A stretch of 64,000 bases of DNA. It comes from Mangrovimicrobium sediminis. GTDB lineage: Bacteria > Pseudomonadota > Gammaproteobacteria > Pseudomonadales > Halieaceae. The notes under the pieces are model-generated. The model did no database searches. It worked only from the letters and a program-made list of their open reading frames with translations, and was not told the origin of the DNA. The stretch is from assembly GCF_004745945.1 (NCBI RefSeq), contig NZ_SRLE01000005.1:124001-188000 (forward strand), written 5' to 3'. The position numbers and the translations under genes are program-made. Below, in pieces: positions 56,347 through 64,000 of the stretch (position 1 is the stretch's first letter; every line of letters begins with the position of its first letter).

Positions 56347-57537
56347 TCAGGCGGGGTCGAAGTCGGTGCCTTCGCGAATGTCGACGTAGGCCGCGGACTG
56401 GAAGCCGTTGAAGCGCGTGGAGGTGGCCGAGCCATAGGCGCCGAGCAGGCCGAACTCCAGGTAGTCGCCCGGGCGCAGGCCGCGCGGCAGGCTGACCGTG
56501 CGCTGCAGGCGGTCGATGGGGTCGCAGGTGGGGCCGAACACGCGGTAGTGGGTGTGCTCGCCGGCGACCGCCGCGCCATCGCGCCAGGCGCGCACCGGCA
56601 ACTGCAGGTCGACCAGTGACTGCTCCTGCATGCCGCCGTAGACGCCGTCGTTGATAAACACGGTCTGGCCATCCTCGCGGCAGTGCACGATGCGTGCGAG
56701 CAGGCTGACGCTCGGCGCCACCATCGCGCGGCCGGGTTCGCACAGCAGCGGCACGCCATCGCCAAAGGCGCCGCGGGCGGCGCGGTGGACCTGGCCGAAG
56801 TAGGTCTCCAGGGACGGCGGCGCGGTGTTCAGGTAGTACTCCGGGAAACCGCCGCCGACATTGAGGAATTCCAGCGGCGTGTCTGCGCGCTGCGCGATGC
56901 GTGCGCCGGCCTCGACATAGCGCGCGTACATGGTCGGGTCGGTGCACTGGGAGCCGGGGTGGAAGGTCAGGGCAGCGCGCAGGCCGCGGCGGCGCAGTTC
57001 GGTCAGCAGGGCCACGGCGGCGGGTTCATCGGCGCCGAACTTGCTGCCGAAGTCGTAGGCGGCGCCAGCGTGGGCGAGTTTGAAGCGCACCGCGTAGATG
57101 ACGTCGCGGTCGCCGTCGGTGCAGCGGTGGATCTTCTCCAGTTCCGCCATCTCGTCGAGGGCGAAGGAGCGCACACCGAAGCGCAGGTAGGCCTCGCGCA
57201 CCGCCTCCTCGGCCTTGATCGGGTTGTTGAAGTGCAGCACAGCGCCCGGGCAGGCGGCGGCGACGGTGATCACCTCTTCCAGCGAGGCCACGTCGAAGTT
57301 GCGCACACCACAGCTGTGCAGGGTGGCCAGCACGCGGTACTCCGGATTGGCCTTGACCGCATAGCTGACCATGCCGGGGAAGCCCTCGAGGAAGCGGCGT
57401 GCGCGCTGCTCCAGCTGATCGGCGCAGAACAGGTACAGCGGCTCCACCGGTTTCACCCGGCCGGTGATCTCGGCGCTGTTGCGGTAGGGTGCTGCCTGCT
57501 GCGGGTAATGGAAGCGTTGCGCTGGGCTGCCGGTCAT
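56347..57537 (-). CDS. Ornithine/lysine-type decarboxylase (fold III PLP enzyme)
   Basis: A 396-residue PLP-dependent decarboxylase of the alanine-racemase-like fold. The PLP lysine is in MVSYAVKANPEYRVLATL. LTFHPGSQCTD is the region around the phosphate-facing His, FLNVGGGFPEYY binds the phosphate, LLCEPGRAMVA follows, and the active-site Cys-Asp is in FGPTCDPIDRL. This is the pattern of ornithine decarboxylase and of ornithine/lysine enzymes that start polyamine synthesis. Whether it prefers ornithine or lysine cannot be decided by eye. It is divergent from an Lrp-type regulator, with a perfect inverted repeat between. Confidence 0.87.
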   Translation of the reverse strand: MTGSPAQRFHYPQQAAPYRNSAEITGRVKPVEPLYLFCADQLEQRARRFLEGFPGMVSYAVKANPEYRVLATLHSCGVRNFDVASLEEVITVAAACPGAVLHFNNPIKAEEAVREAYLRFGVRSFALDEMAELEKIHRCTDGDRDVIYAVRFKLAHAGAAYDFGSKFGADEPAAVALLTELRRRGLRAALTFHPGSQCTDPTMYARYVEAGARIAQRADTPLEFLNVGGGFPEYYLNTAPPSLETYFGQVHRAARGAFGDGVPLLCEPGRAMVAPSVSLLARIVHCREDGQTVFINDGVYGGMQEQSLVDLQLPVRAWRDGAAVAGEHTHYRVFGPTCDPIDRLQRTVSLPRGLRPGDYLEFGLLGAYGSATSTRFNGFQSAAYVDIREGTDFDPA

Positions 57538-57627
57538 GGATGCCGTCTCCTCGATGAGAATGCTCGGATGCTTCTATTGTGGGAACGGAGGCTGTGCAGC
57601 GGATAGTTGCAAATACTGGCCAATTTG

Positions 57628-57648
57628 TCAGATTATTGGTCAATCTGA
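57628..57648. promoter_or_regulatory. Inverted repeat between decarboxylase and Lrp regulator
   Basis: TCAGATT (57628-57634) and AATCTGA (57642-57648) are perfect 7-bp arms with a 7-base spacer. An overlapping weaker pair CCAAT/ATTGG (57620-57639) shares the centre. It lies 17 bases before the regulator ATG and about 90 before the decarboxylase, well placed for an Lrp-family operator controlling both. Confidence 0.55.
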
Positions 57649-57665
57649 ATAGATAGATAGACAAT

Positions 57666-58112
57666 ATGCCTGATCAATTGGACATCACGCAAAGTGATCG
57701 CCGCCTGATCCGCGCCCTGCAGCGGGATGCGCGCAAGAGCGTGAGCGAACTGGCGCGCGAGCTGGGGCTGTCGCGCACCACGGTGCAGAAGCGGCTGGCG
57801 CGGCTCGAGGAGGTCGGTGTGATCGCCGGCTACCAGGTCAGGCTGGGGGAGGGGTATCGCGCCAGTACCTTCCAGGCCTACGTCAACCTGGTGGTCGACC
57901 CGCACCTCTCGGCGCAGGTGGCCACGGCGCTCGGGCACATGGCCGAGGTCGAGGCGCTGTTTACGGTTGCCGGCAAGATCGACCTGGTCGCGCTGGTGCG
58001 GGTGAGCACGCCCGGGGAACTGGATGTGGCGCTGGACCGCATCGGCCAGCTGGACGGGGTGCGCGACACCGACTCCGCCATCGTGCTCACCACCAAGTTC
58101 GACCGGCGCTGA
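57666..58112 (+). CDS. Lrp/AsnC family transcription regulator
   Basis: A 148-residue regulator that probably senses an amino acid or amine. The N-terminal helix-turn-helix is DRRLIRALQRDARKSVSELARELGLSRTTVQKRLARLEEVGVIAGYQV (residues 10-57). The RAM ligand-binding domain follows (AYVNLVVDPHLSAQVATALGHMAEVEALFTVAGKIDLVALVRV). It is divergent from the ornithine-type decarboxylase and most likely controls it, by context. The ATG is preceded by a short GATA repeat (57650-57660) and no strong binding site. Confidence 0.9.
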   Translation: MPDQLDITQSDRRLIRALQRDARKSVSELARELGLSRTTVQKRLARLEEVGVIAGYQVRLGEGYRASTFQAYVNLVVDPHLSAQVATALGHMAEVEALFTVAGKIDLVALVRVSTPGELDVALDRIGQLDGVRDTDSAIVLTTKFDRR

Positions 58113-58120
58113 GCCGCGCC

Positions 58121-59005
58121 CTACGCCTCCACCGAGCGGCAGGTCTCCATCCAGCACTCCACCGACTCCAGGGCGAAGCGCTGTTTGGGCAGGGCGAAGT
58201 AGAAGGTGCGGCGCATGTCCCGGCGCGGCAGCTGCAGCGGCACCAGGTCGCCGTTGGCGAAGTTGCGCTGCAGCACGATCTGCGACAGGCAGCCGATGCC
58301 CAGGCCCGACTCCACCGCGTTCTTGATCGCCTCGTTGTGCTTGAACTCCATATACACGTTGAGATCCGGCAGCAGCCCGGCCATCGCCTTGTCGAAGGTC
58401 TGCCGCGCGCCGGAATCCGGCTCGCGCAAAATCCACGCGGCCTCCTTGATGTCGCGGGTGGTCAGGCTGTGCTTCTGCGCCAGCGGGTGGTGGGCGGCGC
58501 AGAACACCACCAGTTCGTCCTCGCGCCAGGGGATGAGGTCGAGTTCCTTGTGCAGCACCTCGCCCTCGATCATGCCGATGTCCACCTCGTAGTTGAGCAC
58601 CATGGCCACCACGTCCGGCGTATTGGCGATCTCCAGGCTGACGTCGGCCTCCGGGTAGGCTGCCAGGTAACCCGCGAGGCAGCGGGTGGCGAGGTGGTTG
58701 CCGATGGTGAAACTGGCGCCGACCTTGATGTGGCCCAGCGCCTCGTGGGATTTCAGCACCTGCTCGAAGCTCAGGCAGTGGTCGAGCAGCGACTGCGCCT
58801 CCTTGCGCACCGTGTGGCCGACGGCGTTCAGTGCCAGCTTGTTGCCGACACGGTCGAACAGGGCGATGTCGTAGCTGTGCTCGAAGTTCTGCAGCGCCTC
58901 GCTGGCGGCGGACTGCGACATGTGCAGGATTTGCGCGGCGCGCGAGATGCTGCCCTGGCGGGCCACTTCGAGGAAGATCTGGAGCTGTCTCAGGGTATAT
59001 TTCAC
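58121..59005 (-). CDS. LysR-type regulator of the CysL/YeiE group
   Basis: A 294-residue LysR regulator. The helix-turn-helix is YTLRQLQIFLEVARQGSISRAAQILHMSQSAASEALQNFE. The effector domain reads IKVGASFTIGNHLATRCLAGYLAAYPEADVSLEIANTPDVVAMVLNYEVDIGMIEG and ESGLGIGCLSQIVL, strikingly similar to E. coli YeiE (VYASSTIGNYILP, VDIGFIEG, GLGISCLS) and B. subtilis CysL. YeiE and CysL act on sulfite or sulfate metabolism, and this gene is divergent from cysC-sat, so control of sulfate activation is likely. A small inverted repeat lies between them. Confidence 0.88.
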   Translation of the reverse strand: MKYTLRQLQIFLEVARQGSISRAAQILHMSQSAASEALQNFEHSYDIALFDRVGNKLALNAVGHTVRKEAQSLLDHCLSFEQVLKSHEALGHIKVGASFTIGNHLATRCLAGYLAAYPEADVSLEIANTPDVVAMVLNYEVDIGMIEGEVLHKELDLIPWREDELVVFCAAHHPLAQKHSLTTRDIKEAAWILREPDSGARQTFDKAMAGLLPDLNVYMEFKHNEAIKNAVESGLGIGCLSQIVLQRNFANGDLVPLQLPRRDMRRTFYFALPKQRFALESVECWMETCRSVEA

Positions 59006-59019
59006 CGGCCTGTCCTGTT

Positions 59020-59034
59020 ATCGGTATTTCCGAT
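59020..59034. promoter_or_regulatory. Candidate LysR operator upstream of cysC
   Basis: ATCGG-TATTT-CCGAT is a perfect inverted repeat 15 bases upstream of the LysR-type start and just before a TAATAT -10-like box (59046-59051) for cysC. The position over the -35 region suits an activator site that also represses its own gene. Confidence 0.5.
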
Positions 59035-59158
59035 GGAGACAATCATAATATCCTGTTTTACACATGGCACCAATGGCCGTAACCTGCGCCCTCCAGCCTG
59101 TACACGAAGCGGTGGAGACCGTCCACCGGCGATGCACACCTGACGAGGAAAACCGACC

Positions 59159-59776
59159 ATGGCAGAACAGAAAGCGACCAACGTCCATTGGCACGAGGGT
59201 GACATCACCCGCGCCGACCGCGAGAAACTCAACGGCCACAAGGGTGCCACCCTGTGGTTCACCGGCCTGTCCGGCAGCGGCAAGAGCACCGTGGCGGTGG
59301 AACTGGAAGGCAAGCTGTTCGAGATGGGCGTCGCCTCCTACCGCCTGGACGGCGACAACGTGCGCATGGGCATCAACAAGAACCTGGGCTTCTCCGCCGA
59401 GGACCGCGCCGAGAACATCCGCCGTATCGGCGAGGTGGCCAAGCTGTTCGTCGACAGCGGCCAGATCGTGCTGTCCAGCTTCGTCAGCCCCTACCGCGCC
59501 GACCGCGACGCCGTGCGCGAACTGCACGACGCCGCCGGCATGGACTTCATCGAAGTGTTCGTCGACTGCTCGCTGGAGGCCGCCGAGTCGCGCGACCCCA
59601 AGGGCCTGTACAAGAAGGCACGCGCCGGCGAGATCAAGAACTTCACCGGTATCGACGACCCCTACGAGGCGCCGGAAAAGCCGGAACTGCACCTGCACTC
59701 CGACCAGCAGTCGCTGGAAGAAGAAGTGAACCTCATCCTCGAGCTGCTGCGCGAGCGCGGCATCATCAGCAAGTAA
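59159..59776 (+). CDS. cysC: Adenylylsulfate kinase
   Basis: Phosphorylates APS to PAPS, the active sulfate donor (205 residues). The P-loop is GLSGSGKST (residues 36-44). [32 protein letters not shown] and [16 protein letters not shown] are APS kinase signatures, and [44 protein letters not shown] closes the active site. It begins the sulfate unit, 13 bases before sat. In E. coli cysC lies with cysDN; here it pairs with a homomeric Sat. PAPS could feed either cysteine synthesis through CysH or sulfotransferases. Confidence 0.97.
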   Translation: MAEQKATNVHWHEGDITRADREKLNGHKGATLWFTGLSGSGKSTVAVELEGKLFEMGVASYRLDGDNVRMGINKNLGFSAEDRAENIRRIGEVAKLFVDSGQIVLSSFVSPYRADRDAVRELHDAAGMDFIEVFVDCSLEAAESRDPKGLYKKARAGEIKNFTGIDDPYEAPEKPELHLHSDQQSLEEEVNLILELLRERGIISK

Positions 59777-59789
59777 CCGGGAGATACCG

Positions 59790-60977
59790 ATGATCAAGCC
59801 CCATGGCTCCGACGAGCTGAACCCCCTCTTCGTCTACGACACCGAAGAGCGTCACGCACTGGTTGCCGAGGCCGAGAGCCTGCCCTCCCTGCTGCTCAAC
59901 TCCGCCGCTGCCGCCAACGCGGTGATGCTCGGCGGCGGTTACTTCAACCCGCTCACCGGCTACATGAACCTGGCCGATTCCATGGCGGTGGCCGAGAAGA
60001 TGGTCACCACCGACGGCCTGTTCTTCCCCGTGCCCATCGTCAACCTGACCGACGAAACCGGCATCGAGGCGGGCAGCCGCATCGCCCTGCGCGACCCCAA
60101 CGTCGAGGGCAACCCGGTACTGGCGGTGATGGATGTCGAGGCGGTCGAGTCCGTGTCCGACGAGCAGATCAATTTCATGGCGGAGAAGATCTTCCGCACC
60201 CTGGACCCGGCGCACCCGGGCGTGGCGACCTTTACCGGTCTGGGCCGCACCATGGTCTCGGGCCCGATCAAGGTACTGAACTTCTCCTACTTCCAGGACG
60301 ACTTCCCGGACACCTTCCGCACCGCGGTGGAGATCCGCAACGAGATCGCCGAGCGCGGCTGGAACAAGGTCGTCGCCTTCCAGACCCGCAACCCGATGCA
60401 CCGCGCCCACGAAGAGCTGTGCCGCATGGCCATGGAAGACCTGAAGGCCGACGGCATCCTCATCCACATGCTGCTGGGCCAGCTCAAGCCGGGCGACATC
60501 CCCGCCGACGTGCGCGACGCCGCCATCCGCAAGATGGTGGAAGTGTACTTCCCGCCGAACACCGTGATGATCACCGGCTACGGCTTCGACATGCTCTACG
60601 CCGGTCCGCGCGAGGCCGTACTGCACGCGGTGTTCCGCCAGAACTGCGGCTGTTCCTACCTGATCGTGGGCCGCGACCACGCCGGTGTCGGCGACTACTA
60701 CGGCGGCTTCGACGCGCAGACCATCTTCGACGAGGAAGTCCCCGAGGGCGCGCTGGAGCTGGAGATCTTCAAGGCCGACCACACCGCTTACAGCAAGAAG
60801 CTGGGCAAGGTGGTGATGATGCGCGACGCGCCGGACCACGAGAAGGAGGACTTCGTCCTGCTGTCCGGCACCAAGGTGCGCGAGATGCTGGGCCAGGGCA
60901 TTGCCCCGCCGCCCGAGTTCTCGCGTCCGGAAGTGGCCAAGATCCTGTCCGACTACTACCAGTCACTGGATAAATAA
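59790..60977 (+). CDS. sat: Sulfate adenylyltransferase, homomeric Sat type
   Basis: Makes APS from ATP and sulfate (395 residues). The nucleotide-binding QTRNPMHRAH is at residues 198-207, and the second histidine motif is in VGRDHAGVGDYYGGFDAQTIF. The N-terminal PUA-like domain (NSAAAANAVMLGGGYFNPLTGYM) and KVREMLGQGIAPPPEFSRPEVAKIL are typical of the Sat/Met3 family. This is the single-chain enzyme rather than the CysD-CysN heterodimer common in Gammaproteobacteria. GGGAG precedes the ATG. It is co-transcribed with cysC. Confidence 0.97.
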   Translation: MIKPHGSDELNPLFVYDTEERHALVAEAESLPSLLLNSAAAANAVMLGGGYFNPLTGYMNLADSMAVAEKMVTTDGLFFPVPIVNLTDETGIEAGSRIALRDPNVEGNPVLAVMDVEAVESVSDEQINFMAEKIFRTLDPAHPGVATFTGLGRTMVSGPIKVLNFSYFQDDFPDTFRTAVEIRNEIAERGWNKVVAFQTRNPMHRAHEELCRMAMEDLKADGILIHMLLGQLKPGDIPADVRDAAIRKMVEVYFPPNTVMITGYGFDMLYAGPREAVLHAVFRQNCGCSYLIVGRDHAGVGDYYGGFDAQTIFDEEVPEGALELEIFKADHTAYSKKLGKVVMMRDAPDHEKEDFVLLSGTKVREMLGQGIAPPPEFSRPEVAKILSDYYQSLDK

Positions 60978-61053
60978 TCCCTGCCGGTGCAGCCGCCCGT
61001 CACGTGCCCTGCGGGTATCGGGGCGGGCGGCTTCCGGCGTTAAAGGAAGTGCT

Positions 61054-62007
61054 ATGGATTACGATATTTTCAATGGCGACGCGGACGGCATCTGCGCGCT
61101 GCTGCAACTGCGCAAGGTCGAACCCCGCGACGCTACCCTGGTAACCGGGGTCAAGCGCGACATCAACCTGATGGCGAAGATCGACGCCGCCGCCGGCGAC
61201 CGCGTCACTGTGCTCGACGTCTCCATGGACAAGAACAAGGCGGCGCTGGAAACCGTGCTGGGCAAGGGCGCCGAAGTGTTCTACGTGGACCACCACTTCG
61301 CCGGCGAGATTCCCGAGAACCCCGCGCTGACCAGCATCATCAACGAGGCGCCTGACGTGTGCACTGCAGCACTGGTCAACGGCCACCTGCGCGGCGCGCA
61401 ACTGCCCTGGGCGGTAGCCGGTGCCTTCGGCGACAACCTCAAGGACACCGCGCGCAAGCTGGCCGAGGGCCTGGACATCTCCGCCGACGATCTCGCCGCG
61501 CTGGAGCGCCTGGGTACCTGCATCAACTACAACGGCTATGGCCCGGCCATCGAAGACCTGCACTTCGACCCGGCGGAGCTCTACCAGCGCCTGTACCTGG
61601 CCGACGGCCCGCTGGACTTTGTCGCCTCCTCGCCGGACTACGTGAAGCTCAGCGAAGGCTACGACTCCGACATGGGCCAGGCGGAATCCCTGCAGCCGGA
61701 GCACGCCACCGAGAAAGTCGCCGTGTTCATCCTGCCCAACGAGGCCTGGGCGCGGCGCGTGAGCGGCGTGTACAGCAACGACCTCGCCACCGGCAACCCG
61801 GGCCGCGCCCACGCTGTGGTCACGGTCAAGGACAACGGCAACTACCTGGTCAGCGTGCGCGCGCCGCTCTCGAACAAGCAGGGCGCCGCGGAACTGTGCA
61901 TGAAGTTCCCGACTGGCGGCGGTCGCGCCGCGGCGGCGGGCATCAACGACCTGCCGGCAAGCGAACTGGATAATTTTGTCGCCGCTTTTTCCGCGGCTTA
62001 CGGCTGA
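61054..62007 (+). CDS. DHH family phosphoesterase (possible PAP phosphatase)
   Basis: A 317-residue phosphoesterase of the DHH/DHHA1 group. Metal ligands are visible in IFNGDADGICALL, VTVLDVSMDKN and VFYVDHHFAGEIP (the DHH signature), with the C-terminal DHHA1-type loop FPTGGGRAAAAGINDL. Related NrnA proteins degrade nanoRNA and hydrolyse pAp, replacing CysQ. Sitting after cysC-sat, it may remove the PAP left when PAPS is used; that is inferred from position. AAGGAAG precedes the ATG, 76 bases after sat. Some DHH relatives act on other nucleotides or polyphosphate. Confidence 0.8.
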   Translation: MDYDIFNGDADGICALLQLRKVEPRDATLVTGVKRDINLMAKIDAAAGDRVTVLDVSMDKNKAALETVLGKGAEVFYVDHHFAGEIPENPALTSIINEAPDVCTAALVNGHLRGAQLPWAVAGAFGDNLKDTARKLAEGLDISADDLAALERLGTCINYNGYGPAIEDLHFDPAELYQRLYLADGPLDFVASSPDYVKLSEGYDSDMGQAESLQPEHATEKVAVFILPNEAWARRVSGVYSNDLATGNPGRAHAVVTVKDNGNYLVSVRAPLSNKQGAAELCMKFPTGGGRAAAAGINDLPASELDNFVAAFSAAYG

Positions 62008-62099
62008 TCGTACCGGCCCTCCCGCGCGCATCGGCATGATGCGCGCTGCTGTTCCGGTGGGGCGAGCGGGCGTATGCTAGGGAGAAACAGGGTCGCGGG

Positions 62100-63824
62100 A
62101 TGATAGACCAGATACTCATTACAGGCTTGTTCCTGATCCTGCTGGCGAGCCTTATCTTTACCGATTGGCCCGCCGTGGGTGTGTTCAGCTGCTGCATGCT
62201 GGCGGCCTATTTCCTCGGCCTGGTAGACACCGACGACGTCCTGTCCAAGGCGTCCAACAGCGGGCTGATGACCCTGCTGGTCCTGCTGCTGGTGTCAGTG
62301 GGGCTGGAAAAACTCTCCTGGCTGACGCGGCTGTCCGACAAACTGGTGACACGAAGTTACGCCATGACCCTGGTGCGCCTGGGCGGCGTCACCGCGTTCT
62401 TCTCCGCCTTCGTCAACAACACCGCGGTGGTGGCGACGCTGGCCCACACCGTGCGCAGCAACCGCTACCACCCGGCGTCCAAGCTGCTGATTCCGCTGTC
62501 CTACGCGGCCATTCTCGGCGGCACCGTCACCCTGATCGGCACCTCCACCAACCTGATTGTCAGCAGCTTCCTCGAGGACGCCACCGGCAAGGGCCTGGCG
62601 TTCTTCGACTTCACCGTGATCGGCCTGACTGGCACCGCGCTGGGGCTGCTAGCCATGGCCTTCAGCTCGCGCCTGTTGCCGGTCTCGGAAAACGGCAAGA
62701 TCGACATCAACGAATACCTGATCGAAGCCGAGGTCAACGCCGAGTCCGAACTGGTCGGCCGCAGCATTCTCGACAACGGCCTGCGCGACCTCGAGGACCT
62801 GTTCCTGGTGGAGATCGTGCGCGGCGAACAGCTGATCTCGCCGGTGGCGCCGCAGGAGTTCATCGAGGCCGGGGACAAGCTGATCTTCTCCGGCGACATC
62901 AAGCAGGTCGCGGTGCTCGACGCCTTCCCCGGCCTGCAGCTGTTCGCGGTGGAAGAGGGCCTGTTACAGGAGAACATGACGGAAGTGATCGTCATGCCCA
63001 ACGCCTCCATCGAGGGCAAGACCATCAAGGAGAGCGCTTTCCGCGCCCAGTTCGATGCGGCGGTGGTCGGCATGCGCCGCGGCGGCAAGCGGCTCTCCGG
63101 CAAGCTCGGCAACATTACCCTGGAGGCCGGCGACAACCTGATGCTGGCGGTGGGCGCCGACTTCAACGAGCGCAAGAACCTCGACAAGAACTTCGTCGTC
63201 ATCGACGACTCCGTGGGCCGTGTCCGCACCAGCCCGCTGCAGAATTACGTGGTGACCATCGTCCTCGCCGCGGTCATCATCCTGGCGACCACCGAGACCG
63301 TGCCGCTGATCAAGGGCATGGCCTTCCTGCTGGTGTGCATGCTGGTGCTGGGGGTGGTGCGCGGCTCGGAACTGCGCCGGCGCTTTCCCTTCGAGCTGTG
63401 GCTGATCATCGCCTCGGCTCTGACCCTGTCGCAGGCGCTGAGCAATACCGGGGTGGTGGCGCAGATTTCCGACTTCCTGCACCACTATCTCGGCGCCCTG
63501 GGCCCTTACACGGCCCTGGCCGGCATCTACCTGGGCACGCTGCTGCTCACCGAGATGATGACCAACAACGCGGCGGCGGCGCTGGTGTTCCCGATCGCCT
63601 ACGGCCTGGCGGAGAGCTTCGGTATTTCCTACATGCCCTTTGTCATGGCCGTCGCCTACGGCGCCAGCGCGAGCTTCCTCACGCCGTTCGGTTACACCAC
63701 CAACCTGATGGTGCAGAACCTCGGTGGCTACTCGATGGGGGACTATTTCCGCGCCGGCCTGCCGGTGTCGCTGGTGTACACGGCGGCGGTGCTGGTGTTG
63801 ATACCCATGATCTTCCCCTTCTGA
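62100..63824 (+). CDS. SLC13-type anion transporter with two RCK_C domains
   Basis: A 574-residue membrane transporter. About five helices (residues 1-200, including FFSAFVNNTAVVATLAHTV and GGTVTLIGTSTNLIVSSFL) are followed by two TrkA-C (RCK_C) domains near 205-380 (LVGRSILDNGLRDLEDLFLVEIVRG and KTIKESAFRAQFDAAVVGMRRGGKRL). A second membrane block contains the partner motif TEMMTNNAAAALVFPIAYGLAE and PFGYTTNLMVQ. Such SAC1/SLT-like proteins move sulfate or other divalent anions with sodium. Its place behind the sulfate genes supports sulfate uptake, by context. Confidence 0.88.
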   Translation: MIDQILITGLFLILLASLIFTDWPAVGVFSCCMLAAYFLGLVDTDDVLSKASNSGLMTLLVLLLVSVGLEKLSWLTRLSDKLVTRSYAMTLVRLGGVTAFFSAFVNNTAVVATLAHTVRSNRYHPASKLLIPLSYAAILGGTVTLIGTSTNLIVSSFLEDATGKGLAFFDFTVIGLTGTALGLLAMAFSSRLLPVSENGKIDINEYLIEAEVNAESELVGRSILDNGLRDLEDLFLVEIVRGEQLISPVAPQEFIEAGDKLIFSGDIKQVAVLDAFPGLQLFAVEEGLLQENMTEVIVMPNASIEGKTIKESAFRAQFDAAVVGMRRGGKRLSGKLGNITLEAGDNLMLAVGADFNERKNLDKNFVVIDDSVGRVRTSPLQNYVVTIVLAAVIILATTETVPLIKGMAFLLVCMLVLGVVRGSELRRRFPFELWLIIASALTLSQALSNTGVVAQISDFLHHYLGALGPYTALAGIYLGTLLLTEMMTNNAAAALVFPIAYGLAESFGISYMPFVMAVAYGASASFLTPFGYTTNLMVQNLGGYSMGDYFRAGLPVSLVYTAAVLVLIPMIFPF

Positions 63825-63899
63825 GCGGCCGGATTTGATGTTTGAGGGAAATGGCCGCCCGCCCGTCTAACACGGAAGTTGTCGAGGTAATCGAATCGT

Positions 63900-64000
63900 A
63901 TGGAACACGTAAAAAGAACGATAACCGCGGTATGTGTGGCGTTTCTGGCGGCCTGGGCCAGTCTGGCGGGCGCAGCCGGCGAGACCGAGCGACTGAACCA
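63900..64000 (+). CDS. Start of a secreted protein (runs off window end)
   Basis: Only the first 33 residues are seen. The start is ATG 63900 with GAGGT about 14 bases upstream. The sequence MEHVKRTITAVCVAFLAAWASL followed by AGAAGETERLN is a clear signal peptide with a likely cut after Ala. The function cannot be told. It lies 75 bases after the SLC13 gene on the same strand and could belong to the sulfate unit. Confidence 0.6.
   Translation, partial: MEHVKRTITAVCVAFLAAWASLAGAAGETERLN

Noticed and set aside
57649-57661. GATA tetranucleotide repeat before the Lrp-type gene as a phase-variable tract
   Set aside because: Only about three units, too short to vary readily, and it lies outside the coding sequence and the likely -10 spacing.

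Overview
The window is GC-rich, densely packed chromosomal DNA from a gammaproteobacterium, most likely a marine member of the Halieaceae/Cellvibrionales close to Congregibacter. Two observations support this. First, the block rpoE-mucABCD-lepA-lepB-DUF4845-rnc-era-recO-acpS and the run cysM-relA-mazG follow the Pseudomonas-type order. Second, the isocitrate dehydrogenase carries Asp487-Leu488, the same residues at the same numbering that I recall as cofactor determinants of the NAD-specific enzyme of Congregibacter litoralis. I saw no tRNA, rRNA, insertion sequence, prophage or CRISPR array. It reads as core chromosome with small accessory loci.

Layout. 1-8 kb: a partial MFS transporter, a secreted HAF-like protein, NAD-type isocitrate dehydrogenase, an orphan CbiM-like membrane protein, ygfZ, sdhE-ygfX and nadB. 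8-24 kb: the envelope-stress sigma factor operon with its own sigma-E promoter, running into lepA, lepB, rnc, era, recO and acpS; then cysM, relA, mazG, adk and a histone-H1/AlgP-like basic protein. 24-31 kb: mobA, tsaB-uppP, a beta-hydroxyacid dehydrogenase, an M18 aminopeptidase, a homologue of the tRNA-queuosine mannosyltransferase, and trpS. 31-36 kb: an overlapping operon of amidoligase, class I glutamine-amidotransferase-like hydrolase and a YqaA membrane protein, beside a cpxRA two-component system with a divergent cpxP-like gene. 36-40 kb: an HxlR regulator and a large PAS-GAF-GGDEF-EAL protein.

40-47 kb: a vitamin B12 operon (btuB-cobO-cobQ-btuC-btuD-btuF) behind a well-formed cobalamin riboswitch. 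A good promoter lies upstream of the riboswitch, and a hairpin that can sequester the btuB ribosome binding site lies downstream. 47-56 kb: DUF501, YigZ, DAHP synthase, an MscS channel, a DUF481 barrel, and a CrbS-like solute-symporter/histidine-kinase/receiver hybrid. 55-59 kb: a lipoprotein with a GspG-like domain, an ornithine-type decarboxylase divergent from an Lrp regulator, and a CysL/YeiE-type LysR regulator. 59-64 kb: a sulfate activation unit (cysC-sat-DHH phosphoesterase-SLC13/RCK transporter) that could import sulfate, make PAPS and dispose of PAP, followed by the start of a secreted protein.

The best leads are the amidoligase/amidotransferase operon, the bacterial QTMAN-like glycosyltransferase, the two-part B12 switch, the sulfate unit with a DHH enzyme where CysQ would be expected, and the GspG-domain lipoprotein. 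No single large, clearly undescribed multigene system stands out. All functional calls come from reading motifs by eye; no database search was run.
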